From: Candidatus Scotarchaeum otlingeri
GTDB lineage: Archaea; Thermoproteota; Nitrososphaeria; Geothermarchaeales; JDFR-13
NCBI GenBank assembly: GCA_002011075.2
Contig: MTMA02000006.1
Span: 217,842-281,841, forward strand
Direction: 5' to 3'
Length of the DNA stretch: 64,000 nt
Each line of letters begins with the position of its first letter. Positions within the stretch are counted from its first letter, which is position 1. Below the pieces are notes generated by a model. That model was given only the letters and a program-made list of their open reading frames with translations. It was not told where the DNA came from and did not search any database. Below, piece by piece: positions 35,997 through 45,700 of this stretch. The position numbers and the translations under genes are program-made.

Positions 35997-36614
35997 ATGC
36001 TAAATGAGCTGGATAACTATATAATATTGACCGCTGAAAAATATAATAAATTGGAGGAGATACGAGAAAAAATTATTTCAAATAACCGTAAGATTATTAC
36101 CACTTCTGCACAGATAATTCATCTCCTACATAGATCAGAAGTATCTAATATAAATAATTTATTATCCGATGTAAATACGCTTATTTCTATTTCTCTAGAT
36201 GATGTAGAGCAGTTGAGAGATACGGGTGAGAAATGTATTGTCTTGAAGATCCTAAGGGACGGGGTACGTGAATATGTCGAAGCGTCATTGTTATATGAGT
36301 TTATTACGAAAGAGCAACTACAAATAGATAATAGGATATTTACACTATTATCAGATGCTTTTATAGAGGGTGTGTTTGAGTTTGCAGGAGAATTGAGACG
36401 ACTATTTCTTAAAAAATTGATAAAAAGGGATTTAGAGGGTGCAAAGGAGGCGCTTGATTTTATAGAATTGCTGTATGAGAAATTATCTACAATTACTATA
36501 AAGGGCTTTTTTATTTCTTCATTCAAGAGAAGACTAGATCTTTTAAGAGCTCAGCTAGACAAATCCATGGAAAATTATATATTTAGTCAATATGGTGTAA
36601 GGGAGGCAGTATGA
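35997..36614 (+). CDS. Translin family protein
   Basis: A 205-residue, all-helical protein with the translin core: REYVEASLLYEFIT near residues 91-104 and SDAFIEGVFEFAGELRRLFL near 118-137. Translins form octameric barrels that bind single-stranded nucleic acid; some relatives (TRAX) are RNases. Here the acidic residues of the EYVEA and GELRR blocks are present but activity cannot be judged. It starts 12 bases after psmB and overlaps ribK by four bases. Confidence 0.85.
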   Translation: MLNELDNYIILTAEKYNKLEEIREKIISNNRKIITTSAQIIHLLHRSEVSNINNLLSDVNTLISISLDDVEQLRDTGEKCIVLKILRDGVREYVEASLLYEFITKEQLQIDNRIFTLLSDAFIEGVFEFAGELRRLFLKKLIKRDLEGAKEALDFIELLYEKLSTITIKGFFISSFKRRLDLLRAQLDKSMENYIFSQYGVREAV

Positions 36615-37291
36615 AGAAGAGATTATTGATTACATATTTGATTGACTTATTAAAGCTGGGCGCCGGAGATAGATTAGTTAAAGCACCTACGATATATATT
36701 TCCCATATTTTTGGACTGTCTCAGCAGTCTACATCTAGGGTATTAACAGAATTATCCGACTTAGGCTATATTCATAAGGAGATTAGGGATGGAACTGTAT
36801 GGGTTATCTTAACAGACAGAGCGATGGAGGAGTTAGAGATGTTCTTTAAATATATTGATGGTGCAAGAAAATATCCCGGTGAATTTATATTTGAAGGAGA
36901 GATTGTAAAGGGGCTTGGAGAGGGAGCCTATTACATGTCTAAACCTGGGTATAAGAGACAATTCTATAGAACATTAGGATATGAACCATACCCAGGCACT
37001 CTAAATGTAAAGCTTAGCGAACCATTGATGATAACCCAAAATAAAGTGCTTAGGAAGATGAAGGGGATATATATCAAGGGGTTTAGAGACGAATCTAGGA
37101 CATTCGGTTCAGTTCAGGTATATCCTGCTATAATCATGGAAAAATTAGAGGGTGCAGTATTATATGCTAGAAGAACTATTTATGGCCCCGATATAATTGA
37201 ATTGATTTCTGAATATTATATCAAAGGAGAACTAGGATTAAAAGATGGGGATATAATTAGATTTAAAGTGAAACTCTCTGAGAACTATTAA
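36611..37291 (+). CDS. ribK: CTP-dependent riboflavin kinase with N-terminal HTH
   Basis: Makes FMN from riboflavin using CTP, the archaeal route. 226 residues: residues 1-85 are a winged helix (FGLSQQSTSRVLTELSDLGY), and ~90-220 are the RibK barrel with VKGLGEGAYYMSKPGYKRQF and EPYPGTLNVKL. The fused DNA-binding domain suggests that the protein also regulates flavin genes, as proposed for other HTH-RibK fusions. Its stop overlaps by four bases the stop of the convergent RibL-like gene, so enzymes for FMN and probably FAD lie tail to tail. Confidence 0.93.
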   Translation: MKKRLLITYLIDLLKLGAGDRLVKAPTIYISHIFGLSQQSTSRVLTELSDLGYIHKEIRDGTVWVILTDRAMEELEMFFKYIDGARKYPGEFIFEGEIVKGLGEGAYYMSKPGYKRQFYRTLGYEPYPGTLNVKLSEPLMITQNKVLRKMKGIYIKGFRDESRTFGSVQVYPAIIMEKLEGAVLYARRTIYGPDIIELISEYYIKGELGLKDGDIIRFKVKLSENY

Positions 37292-37890
37292 AGTCCAGCC
37301 TCCTTTATTCGTTGTATTATAGCCGTAGTCTTTATGTCATTTATCCTTACATTGAGGCGGCATATCATTTCAGGCGGAATCTTTTTTGCAAGATTGGGTG
37401 GTAAAATCTGGTCATATCCTAAAAATATTATATCTGGATTTATTTTCTCAACTGGCTTAATAAAATCCTCTTCGCTTCCTAATATAGCGATATCTACGTA
37501 TCTTATGGACTGAATTATTTCTTTTCTATCTTTTTCTTCAATAACGGGTTTTCTGTTCTTGAATTTCTCAACTGTTTTATCTCTAGCTATTACAACTGCA
37601 AGCACATCTACCTTAGATCTAGCTTCCTTTAATGTTGCTATATGTCCAATATGAACGATATCAAATACGCCGCCTATTAATCCTACCTTTATTTGTTTTC
37701 TACCTTTATTAGTTAAATTAAATCTATTTGTAATGTATTTTTCCTTAATCAAAAAATCGATTATTTCCTCAGCTGTACTTAAAGGTTCCTCAATGTATTC
37801 CGCAATATCATTTTTTTTGACTTCTTCTTTTTTTATATGAGTAGTAATATAGAGATATTTTAATACTTTTTTGTGTTTAGGTAATATCAA
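37288..37890 (-). CDS. FAD synthase-like cytidylyltransferase (RibL-type) with N-terminal HTH
   Basis: 200 residues. Residues 1-65 resemble a winged helix (PLSTAEEIIDFLIKEKYITN), and residues ~68-200 are a nucleotidyltransferase with GGVFDIVHIGHIATL (the HxGH motif), RDKTVEKFK and IRYVDIAILGSE. This matches archaeal RibL, which makes FAD from FMN and ATP. Position next to ribK supports FAD synthesis. Glycerol-3-phosphate or other cytidylyltransferases are alternatives. The 5' end overlaps dphB by 14 bases, downstream in the same operon. Confidence 0.82.
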   Translation of the reverse strand: MILPKHKKVLKYLYITTHIKKEEVKKNDIAEYIEEPLSTAEEIIDFLIKEKYITNRFNLTNKGRKQIKVGLIGGVFDIVHIGHIATLKEARSKVDVLAVVIARDKTVEKFKNRKPVIEEKDRKEIIQSIRYVDIAILGSEEDFIKPVEKINPDIIFLGYDQILPPNLAKKIPPEMICRLNVRINDIKTTAIIQRIKEAGL

Positions 37891-38650
37891 GTTTATGCAC
37901 CTCTTTTATATATTCTTTCTCGGTAAAATGTAATTTTCCAGTTATAATCAATATGGCTGGCGCACCATATTCTTTCGCCTTAATTTTATCTTTATAGTAT
38001 ATAGCACCTATTTTCTGGTTCTCATATCCAAGATTAGACATGATAATTACTATATTATCGTCTCTAGGGATATTTTTATTATACTTATTCTTCAAATTTT
38101 CTATTATATTGAGAGCCTCAAAGGGCGTCATTAAATAATTTTCTTGAGCATCATATTCTAATAATAGTAAAGTGTGTAGGCCTCGTTGGATATTGTCAAC
38201 TATATTTTTATAAGCACTATCAGAGGGCGCCTTTTCAGGCCTAACAATAGTCGAGATAGGCCCAAATTTATATGAATGTAGCCCACTAGAACCCATGGCG
38301 GCGCATATAATCGACGGGCCATGTAAAACCTTGATATTTCCACCTTTCTCTATATATTCCTTTGCTAGTGATTGATGGGTAGTGGCCATGAAAGGATCTC
38401 CAGGCACTAACAATGCTATCTTTCTATCAAGATAATCTAAGAGAATATTTTTTTCTTCAATATCTTCCCTACTCAAAATAATGATTTCTTTATGTATTTC
38501 TTTTTCTAATGATCTTATATCATTAATTTCTATATAGCTTGTATAAGCATCTAGAAATACATATTCACATTTTCTTAGGATATTTAATGCGGATAAAGAT
38601 ATATTTTTCCAACCGCCTAAGCCTAAACCTATGATATATAGTGTCATCAT
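37877..38650 (-). CDS. dphB: Diphthine synthase
   Basis: An SAM-dependent methyltransferase that trimethylates the amino-carboxypropyl-His of EF-2 on the way to diphthamide. 257 residues with LYIIGLGLGGWKNISLSALN at the N-terminus, LVPGDPFMATTH near 98, and GPSIICAAMGSSGLHSYKFG near 115-135. The start MMTLYII at 38650 is chosen rather than ATG 38668; a TATA-like tattta about 30 bases upstream suggests a leaderless transcript. The RibL-like gene follows with an overlap. Confidence 0.93.
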   Translation of the reverse strand: MMTLYIIGLGLGGWKNISLSALNILRKCEYVFLDAYTSYIEINDIRSLEKEIHKEIIILSREDIEEKNILLDYLDRKIALLVPGDPFMATTHQSLAKEYIEKGGNIKVLHGPSIICAAMGSSGLHSYKFGPISTIVRPEKAPSDSAYKNIVDNIQRGLHTLLLLEYDAQENYLMTPFEALNIIENLKNKYNKNIPRDDNIVIIMSNLGYENQKIGAIYYKDKIKAKEYGAPAILIITGKLHFTEKEYIKEVHKLDIT

Positions 38651-38732
38651 AATAATTGATAAAAGCATTACTCATAAATATTAGGTATACCATTAATGCT
38701 TCTGAATCAATTTAAATAAGTTAGTAGAGGAA

Positions 38733-38748
38733 ACCTTATATTTTATTG
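38733..38748 (+). promoter_or_regulatory. Probable TATA/BRE promoter of tRNA-Lys
   Basis: The sequence accttatattttattg is centred about 30 bases before the tRNA 5' end, in agreement with archaeal TATA spacing. Confidence 0.5.
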
Positions 38749-38770
38749 TAATAAAATCTAATTAGATATG

Positions 38771-38886
38771 GGGCCCGTAGCTCAGCCAGGTCAGAGCACC
38801 GGGCTTTTAACCTGGCCGATGGGAAAGCCACCCGGAGGAGCATAGGCTCCGGGTAGGGGTCCGGGGTTCAACTCCCCGCGGGCCCG
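38771..38886 (+). tRNA. tRNA-Lys(TTT) with two introns (37/38 and variable loop)
   Basis: The acceptor stem gggcccg (38771-38777) pairs with cgggccc (38879-38885), then discriminator G; CCA is not encoded. The D-arm gctc-agccaggtca-gagc is normal. The anticodon stem ccggg (38799-38803) pairs with cccgg (38831-38835), loop C-T-TTT-A; a 20-base intron (about 38810-38829) separates A37 and A38. The T-arm is cgggg-ttcaact-ccccg. Between the anticodon stem and T-stem lie 26 bases instead of 5. A second intron of about 21 bases near position 45/46 restores the standard AGGTC. The extra segment forms a strong 7-bp hairpin cccggag/ctccggg that would compete with the anticodon stem in the precursor. 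Confidence 0.92.
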
Positions 38887-39104
38887 CTAAAAACTATATA
38901 TGAACTTTTTGTTTGGGAATAAAATAGAGATGCATAGGTTATCACACCAACACATACTTATAGCCTCTGAAGCGATCCATGCATATAGGGGATATGCTAT
39001 AGAGAGACAGGGATTCATTATTATCAGCATTTATTAAGTTAAAACTTATATTAAGGTTATGTTAGTGTATAATATGATAATATAATGTGGTCCTATGGGT
39101 GGTT
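38887..39104 (+). promoter_or_regulatory. Leader region of the RNA polymerase operon
   Basis: About 200 bases between tRNA-Lys and rpoH without a gene. A TATA-like run (aacttatatta, 39043-39053) lies about 55 bases before the rpoH start and is a likely promoter for rpoH-rpoB-rpoA and downstream genes. GGGTGGTT (39097-39104) directly precedes the chosen rpoH ATG and acts as ribosome-binding site. Confidence 0.45.
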
Positions 39105-39359
39105 ATGCTGAAAAAGGATAAAGATAAATTAATTTTAGAACATTATATGGTTCCAGAGCATATAATCTTAAGTGAAGAAGAAAAGAGAGAAATTATAGAG
39201 AAATTTGCTGGAGGTAATCCCTATAATCTCCCTTATATATTAGCTACAGATCCTGTTGTCAAAGAATTAGGGGCTAAGCCAGGTGATGTTTTAAAGATAA
39301 TTCGGGTTAGCCCTACTGGTTATAAAAGCATTTATTATAGATTGGTGGTTAGAAGATGA
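39105..39359 (+). CDS. rpoH: RNA polymerase subunit H (Rpb5 C-domain homolog)
   Basis: 84 residues, the archaeal core of Rpb5: LILEHYMVPEHIILSEEEK near 8-26, NPYNLPYILATDPVVKELGA near 40-60, and GDVLKIIRVSP near 64. ATG 39105 is chosen rather than GTG 39087 because GGTGGTT lies just upstream and the length then fits the family (about 80). Its stop overlaps rpoB by four bases, the invariant archaeal order H-B-A. Confidence 0.95.
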   Translation: MLKKDKDKLILEHYMVPEHIILSEEEKREIIEKFAGGNPYNLPYILATDPVVKELGAKPGDVLKIIRVSPTGYKSIYYRLVVRR

Positions 39360-42300
39360 ATCGAATTGATGTTAATAAGTATATAGTTTCAAAGAAGGTA
39401 GATTTGGATACTTGGCCACTGGTCAAGTCAATGATAAAGGAATGGGGACTTGCAAGGCAACATATAGACTCATATAACCATTTTATCGAGAGGGGGATTA
39501 AGGAGGTAATTGAAGAACAAAAAAGTTTTACTATTCAGACCCCCTTTGGTGAGATTAAATATGAAATAGAGGATGTAAAGATAGGTGAACCTGAAGTTAC
39601 TGATTTTTATGGTAATACCATCAAGGTAACGCCCTCTATATGCAGGTTAAGAGGCTTGTCGTATTCTGCTTCTATAAAAGTTACATTTGTTAGATATCGA
39701 AACGGTCAAAGGGAATATACTCACGAAGAGCTAGAGATCGGTAAGATACCTGTGATGCTTAAATCAAAGAAGTGTAGGTTATATGGTAAATCTAGGGAAG
39801 AATTAATATCTCTAGGTGAAGACCCCGACGACCCCGGTGGATATTTCATAATTAATGGTTCAGAAAGATGTATTGTGGCACTAGAAGACCTAGCCTCAAA
39901 TAGTATATTAACGAAGATCGAAAAATCAGGTACCACCAATTTATATACTGCTAAAATATTGTCTGTTAGAGGTTCTCTTAGAACGCAGGTTGTCGTAACC
40001 CTCAAGAAAAATGATATTACCGTAACTGTACCTTTCATTAAAGTCCCAATCTCCTTTTCATTACTAATGAAGGCCCTAGGATTTGAGAATGAACAGGAGA
40101 TTGCAAAAGCTGTTTCAAGCAAACCAGAGATATTAGACGTTATTGGTCCTTCACTCGAAAAATGGGCAGGCATATTGACTAGTGATGAAGCAATTACATA
40201 TATAGGTAATAGAGCGGCGTATGGTCAGACGAAGGAGCAGAGGTACCGGAAAGTATTGATAATTATGGATAAATATCTCTTTCCACATGTGGGCATAGGA
40301 CCCGGGTATAGAAGAAGAAAAGGATATTTATTGGGTGAAATGGTTAGACGCGTGGCTGAGCTTTATCTTGGTTGGCGAAAACAAGATGATCGTGATCACT
40401 ATGCCAATAAAAGGCTTAGATTAGCCGGACCCCTTCTCTCCCAAATCCTTGCTAAAGCCCTTAAGCAATTCTTAAAAGATTTAAGATATCAAGTTGAAAG
40501 ATACTATGCCGAGGGAGGTACTAGAATTAGTTTACAGGCATTAGCTCGTCCAAGTAAGATAACTAATCGATTAAATAGTGCAATGGCGACGGGAACGTGG
40601 AGCCAGAGAACTACAGGGGTTACTCAGATACTCGATCGAACCAATTTCTTATCGACATTAAGCCATTTAAGGAGAGTTCAGTCTCCCTTAAGTAGGACCA
40701 GACCTCAATTTGAAGCGAGGGAGCTACATGCCTCTCATTTAGGTAGAATATGTCCTGTAGAAAGTCCAGAAGGACAAAATATTGGTTTGGTCAAGAATTT
40801 AGCCTTATCAGCTCTTGTATCTCGTGAATACCCAGCAGATTTGATCCTCGAACGAATACGTGATCTAGGACTAATAGACATTGAGGAAGCTGATGATGAG
40901 ACAAGAGAGAATGGTGCCAAGGTATTTCTTAATGGTGATTTGGTTGGTTTTATAACTAATCCAGAGGAATTTGTCAATATTCTTAGAGAACTTAGGAGAA
41001 GAAGTGAAGAGACGAATATCCCGCCAGATTTAGGTATTGTTATTCTTCATGATAATGATCCATTAATTCAGACTGAGATATATATCGAATCTAGTGGGGC
41101 TAGAGTATTGCGGCCCTTAATTGTAGTTAAAAACGGTAAGCCCTTGTTAAATAAAGAACATATCCGATTAGTACGAGAGGGAGTATTAACATTTTCACAG
41201 CTTGTTAAAAAGGGTATTATAGAGTTAATTGATGCTTTTGAAGAATATAATACATATATTGCATTCAGCTCGAAAGAATTAACTAAAGAACACACGCATT
41301 TGGAGTTATCTCCTTATCTCTTCCTTGGTGTAACCGCAAGTATAATTCCATTTGCAGAACATAATCAATCGCCCCGTAATTCATATGAAGCGGCTATGGC
41401 TAAACAAGCGCTAGGAATTCCTTATATAAACAGTAAGTATCGCGTCGATTCGAGGGGTCATTTACTTGTTTATCCGCAATTACCTATTGTCCAGACGAAA
41501 GCAATGGAGATCTTAGGTATTAATGATAGGCCTGTAGGTCAGAATTTGGTTATTGCGATTTTATCTTATGGTAGCTATAATATGGAAGATGCTGTGGTAA
41601 TAAACAAAGCCGCGGTGGAAAGAGGGATGCTCAGGTCATTATACTTTAGGACTTATACTGCTGAGGTTAGGAGGTATGCTGGTGGGCTGGAAGATAGGCT
41701 TGGAATCCCCACCCCAGATGTAAAGAATTATGCTGGTGAACAGATGTATAGGCATTTGGATGAGGATGGGTTAGCGCGAATCGGTTCTAAGGTCAAAAAG
41801 AATGAGGTATTAGTGGGTAGAACTAGTCCACCTAGGTTCATGGAGGAATTTAGGAGAATCACCTATGGTACGCTCAAAAGAAGAGATTCATCAATAGCCC
41901 TAGAGCAATTTAATGCATATGTAGATCGTATAGTCTTAACGGTAGGAAAAGAAGGAGAGTTATTAGTTTATGTAAAAACGAGAGAGGATAGAATACCGGA
42001 GCTTGGAGATAAATTGGCGTCACGCCATGGGCAGAAAGGAGTAATCGGTTTATTAGCTCCGCCTGAAGACTTACCCTACACCGCGGATGGAATCGTCCCA
42101 GATCTTATAATCAATCCTCATGCATTTCCATCCCGTATGACGGTTGGTCAATTCCTCGAGTCTATAGCAGGTAAATTTGGCGCATTAGGCGGACGATTTA
42201 TAGACGGTACATCCTTTGTATCTTTTAACTATGATGAGTTAGCTGAAATGCTAGGAAAACTGGGATTTGAACCTATGGGTACTGAGGTAATGTATGACGG

Positions 42301-42742
42301 ACATACTGGTAGGCGGCTAAAAGCTCATGTATTTATAGGTATTGTCTACTATCAAAAACTTCATCATATGGTTGCAGATAAGATACATGCAAGGGCACGA
42401 GGCTCTGTTACATTATTAACAAGACAGCCAACTGAAGGGCGATCCAGAGGCGGAGGGTTAAGAATTGGTGATATGGAGAAAGACACATTTGTAGCTTATG
42501 GTGCTTCTGCAGTTATAAAAGAAAGGTTATTAGAGTCATCGGATAAAACCACAATCCTAGTATGCAAGGATTGTGGAATGGAAGGGTACTATAATCCTAG
42601 AACAAAGAAATATGTATGTCCAGTACATGGTGAGGACGCTGCTTTAGTGCCGATAACTGTTGCCTACGCATTCAAACTATTACTTGATGAACTAAGGAGT
42701 TTGTTAATATATCCCAGGATTAAGGTAAAAGAGGTGATTTAA
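39356..42742 (+). CDS. rpoB: RNA polymerase subunit B (unsplit)
   Basis: A 1128-residue second-largest subunit of archaeal RNA polymerase. It is not split into B' and B'' as in many methanogens and halophiles. Conserved blocks: YFIINGSERCIVALEDLA near 163-180, RICPVESPEGQNIGLVKNLA near 465-485, GYNMED-type catalytic block SYGSYNMEDAVVINKAAVER near 740, and LGDKLASRHGQKGVIG near 884. The C-terminal zinc ribbon has CKDCG and CPVHG near 1065-1090. It sits between rpoH and rpoA with tight spacing. Confidence 0.98.
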   Translation: MNRIDVNKYIVSKKVDLDTWPLVKSMIKEWGLARQHIDSYNHFIERGIKEVIEEQKSFTIQTPFGEIKYEIEDVKIGEPEVTDFYGNTIKVTPSICRLRGLSYSASIKVTFVRYRNGQREYTHEELEIGKIPVMLKSKKCRLYGKSREELISLGEDPDDPGGYFIINGSERCIVALEDLASNSILTKIEKSGTTNLYTAKILSVRGSLRTQVVVTLKKNDITVTVPFIKVPISFSLLMKALGFENEQEIAKAVSSKPEILDVIGPSLEKWAGILTSDEAITYIGNRAAYGQTKEQRYRKVLIIMDKYLFPHVGIGPGYRRRKGYLLGEMVRRVAELYLGWRKQDDRDHYANKRLRLAGPLLSQILAKALKQFLKDLRYQVERYYAEGGTRISLQALARPSKITNRLNSAMATGTWSQRTTGVTQILDRTNFLSTLSHLRRVQSPLSRTRPQFEARELHASHLGRICPVESPEGQNIGLVKNLALSALVSREYPADLILERIRDLGLIDIEEADDETRENGAKVFLNGDLVGFITNPEEFVNILRELRRRSEETNIPPDLGIVILHDNDPLIQTEIYIESSGARVLRPLIVVKNGKPLLNKEHIRLVREGVLTFSQLVKKGIIELIDAFEEYNTYIAFSSKELTKEHTHLELSPYLFLGVTASIIPFAEHNQSPRNSYEAAMAKQALGIPYINSKYRVDSRGHLLVYPQLPIVQTKAMEILGINDRPVGQNLVIAILSYGSYNMEDAVVINKAAVERGMLRSLYFRTYTAEVRRYAGGLEDRLGIPTPDVKNYAGEQMYRHLDEDGLARIGSKVKKNEVLVGRTSPPRFMEEFRRITYGTLKRRDSSIALEQFNAYVDRIVLTVGKEGELLVYVKTREDRIPELGDKLASRHGQKGVIGLLAPPEDLPYTADGIVPDLIINPHAFPSRMTVGQFLESIAGKFGALGGRFIDGTSFVSFNYDELAEMLGKLGFEPMGTEVMYDGHTGRRLKAHVFIGIVYYQKLHHMVADKIHARARGSVTLLTRQPTEGRSRGGGLRIGDMEKDTFVAYGASAVIKERLLESSDKTTILVCKDCGMEGYYNPRTKKYVCPVHGEDAALVPITVAYAFKLLLDELRSLLIYPRIKVKEVI

Positions 42743-42743
42743 G

Positions 42744-45700
42744 ATGTCTATGGATAAAGAAGTTACAAAATATGCGATTGAGAGGGTTAAATTCGGGTTA
42801 TTATCTCCCCAAATTATACGTAAAATGTCAGTAGTTGAAGTTACAAACCCTGACACGTATGATGACGATGGTGTTCCCATCACTGGTGGAGTGATGGATA
42901 AACGGTTTGGAGCTCAAGAACCTAGGCAAACATGTCCAATATGTAATAATACTGGTATGACATGTCCAGGTCATTTTGGCCATATTGAGTTGGCTGAGCC
43001 TATTGTTCATGTTTTATTTGCTGAAGATGTTTATAATACATTGAGAGCGGTTTGTCACTCTTGTGGTAGAGTTAAAATAAATGAGGATAAGAAGGAGAAA
43101 TTTAGGAAAACAGCGGCGTTATACAAGAAGTTTAGAAAAGATGTTTATAATTTATATGTGAAAACTATTATTTCGAAAGCCGCCAGTGTATCAACCTGCC
43201 CATTTTGTGGTGCACATAATCCTAAGGTGGTGTTTGAAAAACCCTACTCATTCTTCAAGGTGGTAGATGAAGAAGGAACGCTTGAAGATATGTATCCAAA
43301 TGAGATACGTGAAATATTGGAGCGAATTCCGGACGAAGATCTTATATTTATAGGATATGATAAGGATGTGGTGAGGCCTGAATGGCTGATTATCGAGGTT
43401 CTACCAGTACCACCACTGACTGTAAGACCATCCACCCAGCTTGAAAGTGGTATTAGAAGTGAAGACGATCTAACACATAAACTTACCGATATAGTAAAAA
43501 TCAATACTAGGCTTAGAGAAAATAAGGAAAGCGGTTCTCCAGCGCTAATTATAAGAGATGACCTTAATCTATTACAATGGCACATCTCTGTATACTTTAA
43601 TAATGATCTTCCAGGAGTACCTGCCGCCGCGCATAGGAGTGGTAGGCGGCTTAGAACTTTGGTCCAAAGATTATCAGGGAAGGAAGGTAGGTTTAGAACC
43701 AATTTAATAGGAAAGCGTGTAGATTTTTCAGCAAGGACTGTAATTTCCCCTGATTCTAATTTATCAATTAACGAGGTTGGCGTACCTGTCGAGGTTGCTA
43801 AGGAGCTAACTATCCAAGTAAGAGTAACTGAACATAATATTGAAGAGATAAAACAATATATAATTAATGGACCTGATATTCATCCCGGCGCCAATTATAT
43901 AATTAGACCTGATGGACGACGAATCCATCTCTCTTTTGTCCAAGATAGAAAGGCATTGGCTGATACGATTGCTCCAGGATTCATAGTGGAACGTCATTTG
44001 AAAGATGGAGATATAGTACTATTTAATAGACAGCCTTCTCTTCACCGTATGTCAATGATGGCTCATATTGTTAAAGTTTTACCTTATCGTACGTTTAGGC
44101 TTCATTTGGCTGTATGTCCGCCATATAACGCAGACTTCGATGGAGATGAGATGAACCTCCATGCACTGCAGAATGAGGAAGCAATAGCTGAGGCAAAAAT
44201 GCTGATGCTTGTAGATAAACAAATTATTACGCCTAGATACGGTGCACCCATAATAGGATTTGGTAAAGATACGATTACTTCATCGTACCTGCTAACTAGC
44301 CAAGAAACTAATTTAGTTAAAGAGGAATTCTATAACTTCCTTTCAATTCTTGATTTAGATACACTTCCCAAATGGCTTAGAAGTCGATATACAGGTAAGA
44401 ATATGTTCAGTTTGCTATTACCGCCTGATTTCACTTATTCGTTAACTGCTGCTTCAGAGATAGAACCTGAAGTTATAGTTAAGAAAGGAAGATTAACAAA
44501 GGGCGTTATTGATGTGGCATCGATAGGCGCCGAAAAGGCAGATAGTATTTTACATAGATTAGTTAGGGAATATGGAAATGACTTTGCAGGAGATTTTATC
44601 ACAAAATTATCTAAGATTCTAGATAGATATCTAATATCAACAGGTTTCTCGATAGGCGCTCATGACCTGAAGTTACCCAAGAAAATAACTACTAAGATAA
44701 TGTCTAGAATTAAAAGAGCATTAAATCAGGTAAATGGATTAATTCAGAAATATGAGCGTGGTGAGCTGGAAGCTACTAAAGGCCTAACTGTAGAAGAAAC
44801 TCTGGAGAGGGAGATTAATAACATCTTATCTAAGGCACGAGATAAAGCGGGTGAGTTGGCCCTTAAAGCTCTTGACAAAGATAATCCCCTGTATATAATG
44901 ACGATAAGTGGTGCGAGGGGATCTTCTCTCAATGTAGCGCAATTGACAGCCTTATTGGGTCAACAAACAGTTAGGGGTGAACGGATAAGCAGGGGGTATG
45001 GAGATAGAACGCTTACTCACTTTAAGCCAGGCAGCAAAACAGCTCAAGCTAGAGGATTTATAGTCAATAATTTCTTTAATGGGTTATCACCAACAGAATT
45101 CTTTTTCCATAGCATGGCTGGTAGAGAAGGATTAATGGATACCGCTGTAAGGACACAACAAAGCGGCTATCTATACAGAAGACTTGTCTATTCGTTGGAT
45201 CATCTTCTTGTAGATCATGATTATGCTGTAAGGACAGCTGACGGAAGGGTTGTACAGTTTAAATATGGAGAGGACGGTGTTGATCCGGCCCGGAGTGATC
45301 ATGGTAAACCCGTGAATGTTCTTAGGCTTGTTGAGTCTATTAGTTTATTATATCCTAAGGGCGCAGCTGCTTCCACAGAGTATATAGATAATAAACTTCA
45401 GAAGATACGTAATATGGTGCCAGAATCTTTAGTTAAGGAATTAAGAGACGTTTTGATAAAGAAAAAGGCAAATCGATCTGTTGTTAGAGAAGCTATTAAG
45501 CAGGCGGTGATTAACTATAAGACATCGACTACAGACCCTGGCTCTGCTGTAGGCGTCGTTGCCGCTCAATCAATAGGAGAGCCTGGCACTCAAATGACAC
45601 TTCGAACATTTCACTATGCTGGTGTTAGAGAAAGAAATGTAACTATTGGTCTGCCACGAATCATGGAAATTGTGGATGCCCGTAAGTCACCATCCACTCC

